A stretch of DNA of 51,339 bases from Akkermansiaceae bacterium (GTDB lineage Bacteria > Verrucomicrobiota > Verrucomicrobiia > Verrucomicrobiales > Akkermansiaceae): the NCBI GenBank assembly GCA_023301765.1, contig JALZUC010000016.1:1-51339 (forward strand), in the 5' to 3' direction. The stretch's first letter is position 1. Each line of letters opens with the position of its first letter. The position numbers and the translations under genes were made by a program. The notes beneath the pieces are model-generated. The model was not told where the DNA came from. It searched no databases and saw only the letters and a program-made list of their open reading frames with translations. Below are positions 33,763-43,207 of this stretch, in pieces.

Positions 33763-36470
33763 TCTGTAGTATCATCTATGGGGGCGAGGAGGTGTGTGAG
33801 TACATCATCATCCAGCTTTAGAGTATTGAGCGAGGCTGTCAGGATGGAGTCTGAAATACTGGCTTTTTTTTGCTGCATCTGCTGGATACGCTGCTCCACG
33901 GTTCCTTTACAGATGAGCTTATGCACAAAGACAGGCTTATCTTGCCCGATGCGGTAGGCGCGGTCTGTAGCTTGATTTTCAGCAGCTGGATTCCACCACG
34001 GATCATAGTGGATCACGGTATCAGCGTGGGTGAGAGTAAGTCCTGTGCCGCCTGCTTTTAGGGAAATGAGAAAGACCTCGGCCTTACCTGCTTGGAAGTC
34101 TTCCACGAGGTCTTGGCGATTTTTTGTAGCTCCGGTAAGCTTGAGGTAGGTCGTTTCTTGCTCGATGAGGTATTGCTCGATGATATCTAGCATCGATGTG
34201 AACTGAGAAAAGAGCAGGACTCTACGGCCTTCGCTTTTCAGAGTAGTTAAGAGGTCTGTAAGGTAGTTAAACTTTGCCTGACTGGTAGAGTCGGACCCTA
34301 CTAGTGATGGGTGGCAGCAGATTTGACGAAGTTTAAGAAGGGCGTCTAGGAATACCATCTGTGCCTGCTGCCCACGGATAGCGAGGGCTTGACGCACGTT
34401 TTTATCCATGGTGGCACGCACGGTCTCGTAGAGATCTTTCTCTTCTTCACCGAGTTCAATGAGGTGGGGGATCTCTGTCTTAGGTGGTAGCTCGGTAGCG
34501 ACTTGATCTTTAGTTCGGCGTAGAATGAGGGCGCTTACTTTCTGTGCGAGGGCGTCTGCGCGTTGTTGATTACCGTCTCTTTCTATGGGGTTTCTGAAAG
34601 TTTCACGGAAGTGTTCGCTATCGCCTAACAGACCGGGCATGAGGAACTCAAAGAGGCTCCAGAGTTCTCCTAGGTGGTTTTCCACCGGGGTGCCAGAGAG
34701 ACAGACACGGTGGTGTGAGTGGAGCTGCTTCACAGCGATGGTCACTTGTGCCGTGGGGTTTTTGATATGCTGTGCTTCATCGAGCACGAGGAGGTGAAAT
34801 TCTTGTTCGAGAAATAGATCGAGATCGCGGTGGAGGAGGGCGTAAGATGTGAGGGCGATGTCGGTATCTGCTAGTTTGCTAAATCTGCGGTGGCGATCGG
34901 CCCCTTGGAGAATGGTGACCTTTAGTGAGGGGGCAAACATTGCGGCCTCACGCTGCCAGTTTTCCACCACACTAGTGGGTGCGATTACGAGATTGGGTAA
35001 GGTATTTCCTTTGTCCTTCTCAGCGAGAATGTGAGTGAGGGTCTGCATGGTCTTACCCAGGCCCATGTCATCAGCGAGGATACCGTGGAGGTTATTATTT
35101 ACTAGAAACTGCATCCACTGGAAGCCTTCTGCTTGGTAGCTACGTAGGGTTGCTTTCAGTCCAGATGGGATTTCAGAATTTTGGGTCTTAAACTTTGAGT
35201 TTTCCGCGGCGAGGGCCGTTATTTCCTCTGGTGGGGAGGTTTCTAGGTCTTGCTCTAGGGTGTCTACGAGGGTGGCGGCTTCCACTTTATGGAGTTTGAT
35301 AGGGCGACCATCGAATTTAAAATTCATCAGTTCACCGAGGTGCGCGAGGATACGGCGAAAGCGTCCAACTGGGAGCGTGAGGCCGCGGCCATCTGGGAGG
35401 AAGATAAGAAACTGCTGGCCCTCTGGCATGCCTTCTGTGAGAGAGAGAAAATCATATTCTACGAGAGTGGCTAGGATGGGCTCTAACTCCATCTGCTCAC
35501 CATCTACCTCAAAGCCGGCGGAGAGGTGGAACCAGCCTCGGCCTTCCTCGACTATTTCTGCGTGCCATGTGGTGGCATTAAAGATTAGGGGCTTGTGCCC
35601 TACGTCTGGCGCCAGTGTCACCTTCCAGTTACGTTTTTTAAGACTGGAAATACCCTCATGGCGGAAGCGCTGCCAGTAGAGGGATGGTTGCCATTGTTTT
35701 GCATCTGGCGCCCAGAGTGTGCTCGGTTCTGAGGGGAGGGTAAGTTTTTTGAGCGACTGCGGTGGTTGTTCTGCACCGGGGAGGAAATCGAGTGCGTAGA
35801 GGGTATTTAGAGCAGTCATTTCTGCAGCTCTGTTCCTCGGTGGTGCGATGTTTCCGGCTGGGTCTAGAGGGTAGGTGTGCTTGCCGTAGCTGACGGTGGC
35901 TGTGGCGTAGATCTCAGGTAGCCATGGGAAGTCGCCATTGCTGGGACGGCGTTTTACATGGAGGTGGAAATGTAAGTCTGTAACAGCAGGTGGGCTGGCC
36001 TGCCCTATCTCCAGAGGCTGGCTGGGCGCTGGGGTGCTCTCTGGTAGTTCTCCAAAGGCGGTTTCCAATCGATTTGGACGACTAAGGTGCTCCATGACAG
36101 CTGCGGAGTGATGGCAGCATGAGCGCACCGCACAGGTGCAGGAGGTGTCGATCTGGAGGGCTCCATTTTCCACCCAAAATGCGATGGTGCTCTCGTCCTG
36201 ATGGCCTTCCTTATCAATGATAGTGGCGATTACTTCGATGTCTCCTGTGTCTAGGACTTCTGCCCGTGGAGAGGTGACTTGTTTCGCCCTAGCGAGCTTA
36301 TACCCAATGGTGAGCGCGCTCTCGGAGAAGGTGCTTTTCCAATCGTCAGAGACGAGGAATTCACGGAGGCTATCGATGTCCGGAGGATTGCTCACACTAG
36401 CTTCATAGCGATGAATGGAGATTATGGCACGTATGTTTTCGGGGAAATCTAGGTTAATAGGAGAAAACAA
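33759..36470 (-). CDS. SWIM zinc-finger SNF2-family helicase
   Basis: A 903-residue ATPase. Near residue 110 is a SWIM zinc motif (CTCAVRSCCHHSAAV). The middle third has the accessory domain typical of bacterial SWI2/SNF2 proteins. The SNF2 motor follows: ILADDMGLGKTMQTLTHI (Walker A), LLVLDEAQHIKNP (DEAQ box), LSGTPVENHLGELWS, then the C-terminal RecA half with LLFSQFTSMLDII, LKAGGTGLTLTHADTVIHYD and ATDRAYRIGQDKPVFVHKLI. It should translocate on double-stranded DNA and remodel bound proteins; the bacterial role is not well known. The longest frame starts at 36470; a GTG at 36395 is an alternative start. No partner gene is adjacent. Confidence 0.9.
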   Translation of the reverse strand: MFSPINLDFPENIRAIISIHRYEASVSNPPDIDSLREFLVSDDWKSTFSESALTIGYKLARAKQVTSPRAEVLDTGDIEVIATIIDKEGHQDESTIAFWVENGALQIDTSCTCAVRSCCHHSAAVMEHLSRPNRLETAFGELPESTPAPSQPLEIGQASPPAVTDLHFHLHVKRRPSNGDFPWLPEIYATATVSYGKHTYPLDPAGNIAPPRNRAAEMTALNTLYALDFLPGAEQPPQSLKKLTLPSEPSTLWAPDAKQWQPSLYWQRFRHEGISSLKKRNWKVTLAPDVGHKPLIFNATTWHAEIVEEGRGWFHLSAGFEVDGEQMELEPILATLVEYDFLSLTEGMPEGQQFLIFLPDGRGLTLPVGRFRRILAHLGELMNFKFDGRPIKLHKVEAATLVDTLEQDLETSPPEEITALAAENSKFKTQNSEIPSGLKATLRSYQAEGFQWMQFLVNNNLHGILADDMGLGKTMQTLTHILAEKDKGNTLPNLVIAPTSVVENWQREAAMFAPSLKVTILQGADRHRRFSKLADTDIALTSYALLHRDLDLFLEQEFHLLVLDEAQHIKNPTAQVTIAVKQLHSHHRVCLSGTPVENHLGELWSLFEFLMPGLLGDSEHFRETFRNPIERDGNQQRADALAQKVSALILRRTKDQVATELPPKTEIPHLIELGEEEKDLYETVRATMDKNVRQALAIRGQQAQMVFLDALLKLRQICCHPSLVGSDSTSQAKFNYLTDLLTTLKSEGRRVLLFSQFTSMLDIIEQYLIEQETTYLKLTGATKNRQDLVEDFQAGKAEVFLISLKAGGTGLTLTHADTVIHYDPWWNPAAENQATDRAYRIGQDKPVFVHKLICKGTVEQRIQQMQQKKASISDSILTASLNTLKLDDDVLTHLLAPIDDTTD

Positions 36471-36560
36471 GTGGGTGAAAGGTATTTAAGGATTGCTGAC
36501 TAATGGACTTTTCCGCATACTCACCGCCTAGGATGCTCACCCTTAATTTATCACGTTAAA

Positions 36561-37640
36561 ATGTCTAAAACAAAGAAGGTTATCATTGCTTGTGGTGGCA
36601 CAGGTGGGCACTTATTCCCCGGCATTGCTGTGGCCGAGGAGTTAGAGAAACGTGGTCATGATGTGCTACTCCTGATTTCCGAGAAAAAGGTGGATGCGCA
36701 GGCGTCACGTAAGTATGGAAATCTTAAGTTCCAGAGTATTCCAGCGATAGCAAAGCCGGCGACACTTTCTCCTAAGATGATTCCATTTCTTTTTCGTCTC
36801 TGGCGAGTGGTGAAACAGTGCCGATGTATCCTAAAGCAGGAGCAGGCGGATGTGGTGCTAGGTATGGGTGGATTTACTTCATTACCACCAGTACTGGCGG
36901 GTAAAAAGCTAGGATTAGCCACTTATGTGCATGATTCTAATGCACTGCCTGGAAAAGCAAATCGGCTCACTGCGCGCTGGTGTCGTAAGGTTTTGTTAGG
37001 CTTTGAAGTTGCTAAGAAGTATTTCCCAAATTCAGAAATGGCGATCACGGGAACCCCTGTGCGCAAAGAGCTAGAGGCGCTACCTAACAAGGAGGAGGCA
37101 CGTAAGAAATACGGGCTTTCTTTTGATGCTAAGACGGTGCTAGTCATGGGTGGTAGCCAAGGGGCTAAACATCTAAATACTCTGGTAATAGATGCTGCTA
37201 AAGCCATGCCTGATGTGCAGTTCCTTCATATTACTGGAGCCTCTGATCATGACCGAGTGAAGGATCTGGTCAAAGGCCGTGAGGGCTACCATATCCTTCT
37301 TTTCTGTGATGATATGGCCTCTGCCTTCGCCTCCTGTGATATGGCGGTATGTCGTTCTGGTGCGTCTAGTATGACAGAGCTAGCCTACCTAGGAATGCCC
37401 TCCGTGCTGGTGCCATACCCATACGCTGCTGATGATCATCAGACACATAATGCTAAGGTTTTTGAAGATGCAAATGCGGCTATTCTCAGGCAGGAGTCTG
37501 ATATGGATGCCGGCTCTCTTGTAGCTGATATCACACGTCTCTGTGGAGATGAAAATGCTTATCAGGAAATGCAGGTAAACGCGGACGCACTTGCGGTGAA
37601 AGATGCCTCAAGCCGTATCTGTGATGTTATCACTGGCTAA
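36561..37640 (+). CDS. murG: MurG, UDP-GlcNAc:lipid I N-acetylglucosaminyltransferase
   Basis: A 359-residue peripheral membrane GT-B glycosyltransferase that converts lipid I to lipid II on the inner face of the membrane. IACGGTGGHLFPGIAVAEEL, LGMGGFTSLPPVLAGKKLG, HDSNALPGKANR, VMGGSQGAKHLN, and CRSGASSMTELAYLGMPSVLVPYPYAADDHQ, which includes the UDP-sugar binding loop, are diagnostic. It is the first gene of the division and cell-wall cluster on this strand; the usual upstream members (mraY, murD, ftsW) are absent and a helicase gene lies there instead. It is 20 bases before murC-murB. Confidence 0.96.
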   Translation: MSKTKKVIIACGGTGGHLFPGIAVAEELEKRGHDVLLLISEKKVDAQASRKYGNLKFQSIPAIAKPATLSPKMIPFLFRLWRVVKQCRCILKQEQADVVLGMGGFTSLPPVLAGKKLGLATYVHDSNALPGKANRLTARWCRKVLLGFEVAKKYFPNSEMAITGTPVRKELEALPNKEEARKKYGLSFDAKTVLVMGGSQGAKHLNTLVIDAAKAMPDVQFLHITGASDHDRVKDLVKGREGYHILLFCDDMASAFASCDMAVCRSGASSMTELAYLGMPSVLVPYPYAADDHQTHNAKVFEDANAAILRQESDMDAGSLVADITRLCGDENAYQEMQVNADALAVKDASSRICDVITG

Positions 37641-37660
37641 TCTCTTTTTGTAACTACTCT

Positions 37661-39967
37661 ATGAATATCGAAGAACTCAGCAAACGTCTCACTGACCGTG
37701 AGCAGCCTGTGCACGTACACCTCATCGGTGTAGCGGGTTCAGGAATGAGTGGTTTAGCTCTTTTGCTGCTAGGTATGGGGCACAAGGTGAGTGGTTCCGA
37801 CCGCGTGACCAGTGGCGAAACGCAGAGAATGCAGGGTATGGGTTTGATCTTTTCCAGTCCACACCGTGCGGACGCAGTACATGGCTGTGATGTGGTAGTT
37901 TACTCGTCTGCTATCCGTGAGGAAAATGTAGCCCGTGCTGAGGCGCGTGAGCATAACATCCCCTGTATCCGTCGTGCTGAGTGCTTAGCCGCTATCTTAC
38001 ATACCCGTCAGGGGGTGATTATTTCTGGCACACATGGGAAAACAACTACCTCCGCTATGTGCGCGCACGTGCTGCGCCGTGGTGGGGAAATGCCCTGCCA
38101 CTACGTAGGCGCTGAGATTCCTGTACTAGGGACCAATGCTCACTGGGAGGAAAAGGCAAGGCTTATGGTGGCGGAGGGAGATGAGAGTGACGGCACGCTG
38201 GCACTTTATCACTCTGAGCACTGTGTAGTGCTTAATATCGAGGAGGAGCATTTAGATTACTATCGTGATCTAGAGCATATTAAGGATGTCTTCACTAAGA
38301 TGTTAGACCAGACGTCTGGAAAGAAAATTTACTTCTCCGGCTGCCCGGTGGCTAAAGAGCTCTGTTCTGATCGTGATGGCGCTATTTCTTACGGCTGGGA
38401 AGATGCAGATTTTATTGCCAATGATATTGTAGAAAGTGGTGGCACGGTGAGCTTTGATGTAATTAAACAAGGTGATTTATTAGGGCGTGTGGAGCTAGGT
38501 ATACCAGGTAGACATAATGTGCTGAATGCTCTTGCAGCTCTTGCGGTGGCGGATACAGCGGAGGTTAACTTCCAGCTTACAGCACGTGCACTTGGCTCAT
38601 TCGCTGGTGCTCGACGTCGGTTTGAAAATAAATATTTAAGCCCGAAGCTACGGATCATAGATGATTACGGTCATCACCCTACAGAGGTGGCAGCTACGCT
38701 ACAGACAGCACGTTCGCTGAACCCAAATCGCCTTGTGGTGGTATTTCAACCGCACCGCTATAGTCGGACACAGAAATTAGCGGATGATTTTGGTAAGGCG
38801 CTGCAAGCTGCTGATCGCGTCTTTGTTACTGATATTTATCCAGCTAGTGAACTACCTATTGAGGGAGTTACAGCACACACTATTGTAGATGCTATTAAGG
38901 CGAATGGAGATACGCGTGCTGAGGTAGTAGGAGCGGTGCAAACAGGTCACCATATAGTGGGGAATGCTCTACAAGATGGAGACCTTTTAATCACCCTTGG
39001 AGCTGGGAACATTCATGAAATAGGAGCCAAGATTGCTCGTGACATGCTAGTGTTAGAAGAAATACTACGCTTTGCAGGTGATGAGAATGCTGCAGGAGTT
39101 AAGCTTTATGAGCCTATGCGCCGCCACACTACTATTCTCTGTGGTGGGCCCGCGCAGTTCTGGCTAGAGCCACATACTTATGAGGCATTTACTAACCTTG
39201 TTAGTTACTGCCGTGAGCGTGGTATACCACAGCGTATCATAGGCAGAGGTTCTAACTTGTTAGTGCGTGATGGAGGTATCCGCGGTGTTATGATTCATCC
39301 TACTGGAGGTATCTTCTCTGAGGTTACTGTAGATGGAGATATTATTACCACAGGTGTGGGCGTGAGGTTTAAGAAAGTTGCCAGTGTGGCGGCTAACCAT
39401 GGGCTTACAGGATTTGAGTGGATGGAAGGTATTCCTGGGAATGTAGGTGGTGGGCTACGAATGAATGCAGGAGCTATGGGAACGGAGACATTTGACCAGG
39501 TGGTGACAGTCACTTTCCTTGATCAAGATGGCGAAATACGTATACGCACTCGTGATGAGATAGAAGCTCACTATAGAAATGTGCCAGAACTAACCCAGAA
39601 CTTTGCGTTAGCCGCCTCGTTTAAAGGTGAAAAATCAGATGCAGACTCTATTGCCAAACTGATGGAAGAGTCTAAGAATAAGCGCCGTAGATCACAACCT
39701 ATTGCCGCGAGCGCTGGCTGTATTTTTAAAAACCCAGAGGAGACTCCTGCTGGAATGTTAGTGGATGAGTTAGGTATGAAAGGTGCGTCGGTGGGGAAAG
39801 CGATGGTCTCTGACGCTCACGGTAACTTTATCGTAAATACAGGGAAGGCAACCTCATCTGAGGTATTAGGCCTTATCGATACCATTCGCGCAAAGGCAAA
39901 AGAACAACGCAATCTCACTATGGAAACCGAGGTGCAAATCATCGGTGAAGACGAGTTTACATTTTAA
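37661..39967 (+). CDS. murC-murB: MurC-MurB fusion: UDP-MurNAc-L-alanine ligase and UDP-MurNAc dehydrogenase
   Basis: A 768-residue bifunctional enzyme of peptidoglycan precursor synthesis. Residues 1-460 are MurC: HLIGVAGSGMSGLALLL, SSAIREENVA, GTHGKTTTSAMCAHVL (ATP loop), EGDESDGTL and IDDYGHHPTEVAATL. Residues about 480-768 are MurB, the FAD-dependent reductase that makes UDP-MurNAc: GRGSNLLVRDGGIRG, EWMEGIPGNVGGGLRMNAGAMG, ASAGCIFKNPEETPAGMLVDELG and METEVQIIG. In the last-but-one motif the proton-donor Ser of many MurBs (SAGS) is Cys, a substitution that also occurs in other type II enzymes. The fusion couples the steps before and after MurA-product reduction and is typical of Verrucomicrobia. 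Confidence 0.95.
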   Translation: MNIEELSKRLTDREQPVHVHLIGVAGSGMSGLALLLLGMGHKVSGSDRVTSGETQRMQGMGLIFSSPHRADAVHGCDVVVYSSAIREENVARAEAREHNIPCIRRAECLAAILHTRQGVIISGTHGKTTTSAMCAHVLRRGGEMPCHYVGAEIPVLGTNAHWEEKARLMVAEGDESDGTLALYHSEHCVVLNIEEEHLDYYRDLEHIKDVFTKMLDQTSGKKIYFSGCPVAKELCSDRDGAISYGWEDADFIANDIVESGGTVSFDVIKQGDLLGRVELGIPGRHNVLNALAALAVADTAEVNFQLTARALGSFAGARRRFENKYLSPKLRIIDDYGHHPTEVAATLQTARSLNPNRLVVVFQPHRYSRTQKLADDFGKALQAADRVFVTDIYPASELPIEGVTAHTIVDAIKANGDTRAEVVGAVQTGHHIVGNALQDGDLLITLGAGNIHEIGAKIARDMLVLEEILRFAGDENAAGVKLYEPMRRHTTILCGGPAQFWLEPHTYEAFTNLVSYCRERGIPQRIIGRGSNLLVRDGGIRGVMIHPTGGIFSEVTVDGDIITTGVGVRFKKVASVAANHGLTGFEWMEGIPGNVGGGLRMNAGAMGTETFDQVVTVTFLDQDGEIRIRTRDEIEAHYRNVPELTQNFALAASFKGEKSDADSIAKLMEESKNKRRRSQPIAASAGCIFKNPEETPAGMLVDELGMKGASVGKAMVSDAHGNFIVNTGKATSSEVLGLIDTIRAKAKEQRNLTMETEVQIIGEDEFTF

Positions 39968-39979
39968 TCAATTAATCGA

Positions 39980-40897
39980 ATGGACAAACAATTACTTATC
40001 GCAGTGCTTATGGGCGGGCCAGGCTCAGAGAGAGAAGTTTCCCTAGCATCAGGAAATGCAGTGTTAGAGGCGCTCCAGAATGAAGGTCTCAATGCTGTGG
40101 GCGTGGATGTTACTTCACGTGAGCTGAATTTACCAGAAGGTACGCAGCTCTGCTTTAATGTCATCCACGGCACCTATGGTGAGGATGGAGATATGCAAGA
40201 AGTGCTAGAAGAGATGGGTATGCCATACACAGGTGCTGGTATTGATAGTAGCCGCCTCGCCTTTGATAAGGTAGCTAGCAAAGAGGTTTTTGTAGAGCAT
40301 AACGTGCCTACTCCGGCATCTGAGATAGTAAACTGTGCGGATGGTATAGTGCTGCCTAAGATGGCACTGCCCTATGTGGTGAAGCCTCCTCGTGAGGGAT
40401 CTAGTGTGGGAGTTCACATCGTAGAAACTGAGCAGGAGGCGATCACCGCTCTGGAAGATGCTGCTAAGTATGGTGATGAAGTGCTGATCGAGCAGTTTGT
40501 GCAAGGGAAAGAGTTAACCGTAGGAGTATTGGAAAATGAAGTCCTGCCTGTAGTCCACATCGCCCCACGTAGTGGCTTCTATGATATGAGTAATAAGTAT
40601 CCATGGATGAATAACGATGGTGGCACTGACTACTACTGCCCCGCTGAGCTGGATGATACGACTACAGCAAAAGTTCAAGCTGCAGCACTGGCAGCTCATA
40701 AGGCATTAGGCTGTGAGATATACTCCCGAGTGGATGTTTTATTAGATGCGGACGGAAATCCTTACGTGCTAGAGGCGAATACCATCCCAGGGATGACTGC
40801 TAGCAGTCTACTCCCAAAAGCTGCGCAAGCTGCTGGGTATGAATTTGGTCCGCTATGTCAAAAAATTGCAGAACTATCATTAGCTGAGAGGAGTTAA
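39980..40897 (+). CDS. ddl: D-alanine-D-alanine ligase
   Basis: A 305-residue ATP-grasp ligase that makes the D-Ala-D-Ala dipeptide for the peptidoglycan stem. LMGGPGSEREVSLASGNAV, FNVIHGTYGEDGDMQEVLEEMGMPYTG, VKPPREGSSVGVHIV, EQFVQGKELTVGVLE, and LEANTIPGMTASSLLPKAAQAAG cover the substrate and metal sites. It lies 12 bases after murC-murB and 6 bases before ftsQ, so it is part of the same transcript. Chlamydiae fuse Ddl to MurC; here it is separate. Confidence 0.96.
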   Translation: MDKQLLIAVLMGGPGSEREVSLASGNAVLEALQNEGLNAVGVDVTSRELNLPEGTQLCFNVIHGTYGEDGDMQEVLEEMGMPYTGAGIDSSRLAFDKVASKEVFVEHNVPTPASEIVNCADGIVLPKMALPYVVKPPREGSSVGVHIVETEQEAITALEDAAKYGDEVLIEQFVQGKELTVGVLENEVLPVVHIAPRSGFYDMSNKYPWMNNDGGTDYYCPAELDDTTTAKVQAAALAAHKALGCEIYSRVDVLLDADGNPYVLEANTIPGMTASSLLPKAAQAAGYEFGPLCQKIAELSLAERS

Positions 40898-40903
40898 CGC
40901 CGT

Positions 40904-41890
40904 ATGTCCCTACTGAAGTCACGTAAGAAAACCACTCGTTCGCCACGTAAGGCGCGCGGGAATGGTGATTTCCAGAAACTTCACATCAATGTGAGTTCAC
41001 CTAAGATTGTGATGTTTCAGGTGATGTCTGGCTTTGAGAAAGGGCTAAAGGTAATAATGCTAATTGCCTTATTAGGCTTGATAGGCTGGGGTGGTTATCG
41101 TGGATTACATCATCTCTTTTTAGGAAATGAAAAATACAAACTTCAGGAAATAGACCTACAGACGAATGGTCACTTAGATCACACACGACTAGTAGAAATC
41201 GCAGGGATTGACCTAGATGTGAGTATATTTGCTATCAAAGGTGAAGAGGTGAAGACAAAGCTAAAGGCGCTGCCTGAAGTTATCGACTGTGAAGTAGAAC
41301 GTAGGCTACCAGGGACACTAAAGGTCATAGTTACTGAGCGTGTGCCAGCAGTGTGGCTAGAGTCACTGGCACTTGGCTACCCGGGACGGAAAGACGGAGG
41401 GATTCTTGCTGATGCGGAGGGTATTACATTTCCCTGTGAAGGTAATATGTGGAACTCTGCAAGAGATTTACCTGTGATTGTAGTAAATGATGTAGAGGAA
41501 GACTCTTTTCGCCATGGTAGTAAAATGAAACATACTGAAGTCATACGCGCGCTTCACCTGATAAATAATTTAGAGCAGCAGAACCTGCGTGCACAGTGGC
41601 ACGCAGAGAGAGTAATACTAGTAAATGACTACTCATTAGAGGTGATCTGCCGAGATGGCTCATGTGCAATTTTTGGTATGTATGATCATGCACGGCAGGT
41701 CGCTGACTTTGTAAGCGTCTTTGAGCATAGCTTACAAACAAACCGTATGATTCAGCATATTAATCTCATCCCCAAGAAAAACATTCCTGTAAAATTTGCT
41801 GGTGATGCCATAATGGTAAAGCCACGTCGCAGACCGACACCGGTGAACTCAGATATCAGACAGATAGAATCCATTCTGGATAGAGACTAG
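40904..41890 (+). CDS. ftsQ: cell division protein FtsQ
   Basis: A 328-residue bitopic membrane protein. A basic cytoplasmic N-terminus (KSRKKTTRSPRKARG) is followed by one helix at about 47-65, a POTRA domain (about 75-150, LQEIDLQTNGHLDHTRLVEI) and an FtsQ-type domain. It recruits FtsB and FtsL to the septum. Its Shine-Dalgarno-like GAGAGGAG lies inside the end of ddl; this is one of few visible ones in the window. The POTRA and beta region are long compared with the gammaproteobacterial protein, and the C-terminal tail is basic and Pro-rich. Confidence 0.85.
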   Translation: MSLLKSRKKTTRSPRKARGNGDFQKLHINVSSPKIVMFQVMSGFEKGLKVIMLIALLGLIGWGGYRGLHHLFLGNEKYKLQEIDLQTNGHLDHTRLVEIAGIDLDVSIFAIKGEEVKTKLKALPEVIDCEVERRLPGTLKVIVTERVPAVWLESLALGYPGRKDGGILADAEGITFPCEGNMWNSARDLPVIVVNDVEEDSFRHGSKMKHTEVIRALHLINNLEQQNLRAQWHAERVILVNDYSLEVICRDGSCAIFGMYDHARQVADFVSVFEHSLQTNRMIQHINLIPKKNIPVKFAGDAIMVKPRRRPTPVNSDIRQIESILDRD

Positions 41891-41926
41891 TAAACCCGCC
41901 ACGTATCAATCTAATTTTCATAACTG

Positions 41927-43141
41927 ATGTCTAAATCTAAAATATACGTAGGAGTAGAGATTGGCACCACTAAGACCTGTATGGTAGTTGGTGAGGTGAA
42001 GCCGGATGGATCCGTTAAGATTCTGGGTGTGGGGGAGACTCGTAGTGCAGGTGTTAGAAAAGGTGAAATATCTGACTACCCACAAGCGAAGGCGGGGTTA
42101 AAACATGCTCTAGTAAAGGCGGAGGATATATGTGATGTTGATATTAGTTCAGTTTTACTGTCCGTTACAGGCTCTCATATTTTGGGTGTAAATAATCGAG
42201 GCACGTTCCGTTTACCTAATGAAGAAGAAGAGGTGTACGAAAGCCATATTAATGAAGCCACTGAGATTGCCCGTGATCTTCCGATGCCAGGTGATCACGT
42301 TTATCTGCATAATTTTATTCGTCATTACCATCTAGATGGACAGGAACATAGCGTAAGTCCGGTAGGGCTGTTAGGCAGATCTCTTGATGTAGATTTTCAT
42401 ATTGTGCATGGTATTCGTACCCGTATTCAGAACACCCTCAAGTGTGTAAGAGAGATACCCTTAGAGGTAGATGATGTGGTTTTTGCCCCTATAGCTACCG
42501 CGCAGGTAGCACTTGATCGTGAGCATAAGGATGCTGGTGCGTTAGTGATTGATATCGGGGGCGGGACTACTGACTACGTGCTTTATTTAAAAGGCGCTAT
42601 AGCAGCATCTGGCTGTATCCCAGTAGGTGGAGATCATATTACCAATGACATTCACCTGGTAACACGCATTCCCTTTTCGAGGGCTGAAGAGCTAAAGAAA
42701 AAAGAGGGGGATGCCTGTGGTGACCCAGCACGTGGTATAGGTATGGTAAAGGTGATAGATGACCACGGGATTGAAGAAGGTGAAATCCAAAGATCGCTAC
42801 TCAACGATATTATTAATGGGCGATTAGAGGAGACACTAGGCCTTATCGTAGAACGATTACCTGAAAATTCGCTGAAGGATGTGGGCGCTGGTGTATTTCT
42901 TACTGGTGGGAGTAGTAATATGCGGGGCTTTAGTGAACTAGCTAATAAGGTATTTGGCCTACCTATCTATCAATCCGAACAATCTAACATCAGTGGAGTG
43001 CATGCTAATTTTCGAGACCCTCAATATTCTACAGCGGTGGGACTCATCCGCTATGCACAGATTCTTGACGCCGAGCGAGATAACAACGCTGGGAGCAAAG
43101 TGACTCGTGCCTTAAAATCAATCTGGCCATTTGGCCGATAG
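41927..43141 (+). CDS. ftsA: cell division protein FtsA
   Basis: A 404-residue actin-fold ATPase that tethers FtsZ to the membrane. YVGVEIGTTKTCMVVGEV (phosphate 1), LVIDIGGGTTDYVLY (phosphate 2), GVFLTGGSSNMRGFSELA (adenosine) and the domain 1C region are present. The last residues, VTRALKSIWPFGR, form the amphipathic membrane-targeting helix. FtsZ, usually next, is not encoded here; the following gene is an RNase. An A/T-rich hairpin lies directly after the stop codon. Confidence 0.93.
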   Translation: MSKSKIYVGVEIGTTKTCMVVGEVKPDGSVKILGVGETRSAGVRKGEISDYPQAKAGLKHALVKAEDICDVDISSVLLSVTGSHILGVNNRGTFRLPNEEEEVYESHINEATEIARDLPMPGDHVYLHNFIRHYHLDGQEHSVSPVGLLGRSLDVDFHIVHGIRTRIQNTLKCVREIPLEVDDVVFAPIATAQVALDREHKDAGALVIDIGGGTTDYVLYLKGAIAASGCIPVGGDHITNDIHLVTRIPFSRAEELKKKEGDACGDPARGIGMVKVIDDHGIEEGEIQRSLLNDIINGRLEETLGLIVERLPENSLKDVGAGVFLTGGSSNMRGFSELANKVFGLPIYQSEQSNISGVHANFRDPQYSTAVGLIRYAQILDAERDNNAGSKVTRALKSIWPFGR

Positions 43142-43143
43142 AA

Positions 43144-43161
43144 ATTTTCTGATTAGAAAAT
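43144..43161 (+). other. A/T-rich hairpin after ftsA
   Basis: ATTTTCT, loop GATT, AGAAAAT: a perfect 7-base stem just behind the ftsA stop codon. There is no T run after it, so it is a weak terminator at best, or a 3'-end stabiliser. Confidence 0.35.
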
Positions 43162-43207
43162 CATCTCATTACTTGCACCCAGATGATAACTAAGGTTAAA
43201 TCTTACC

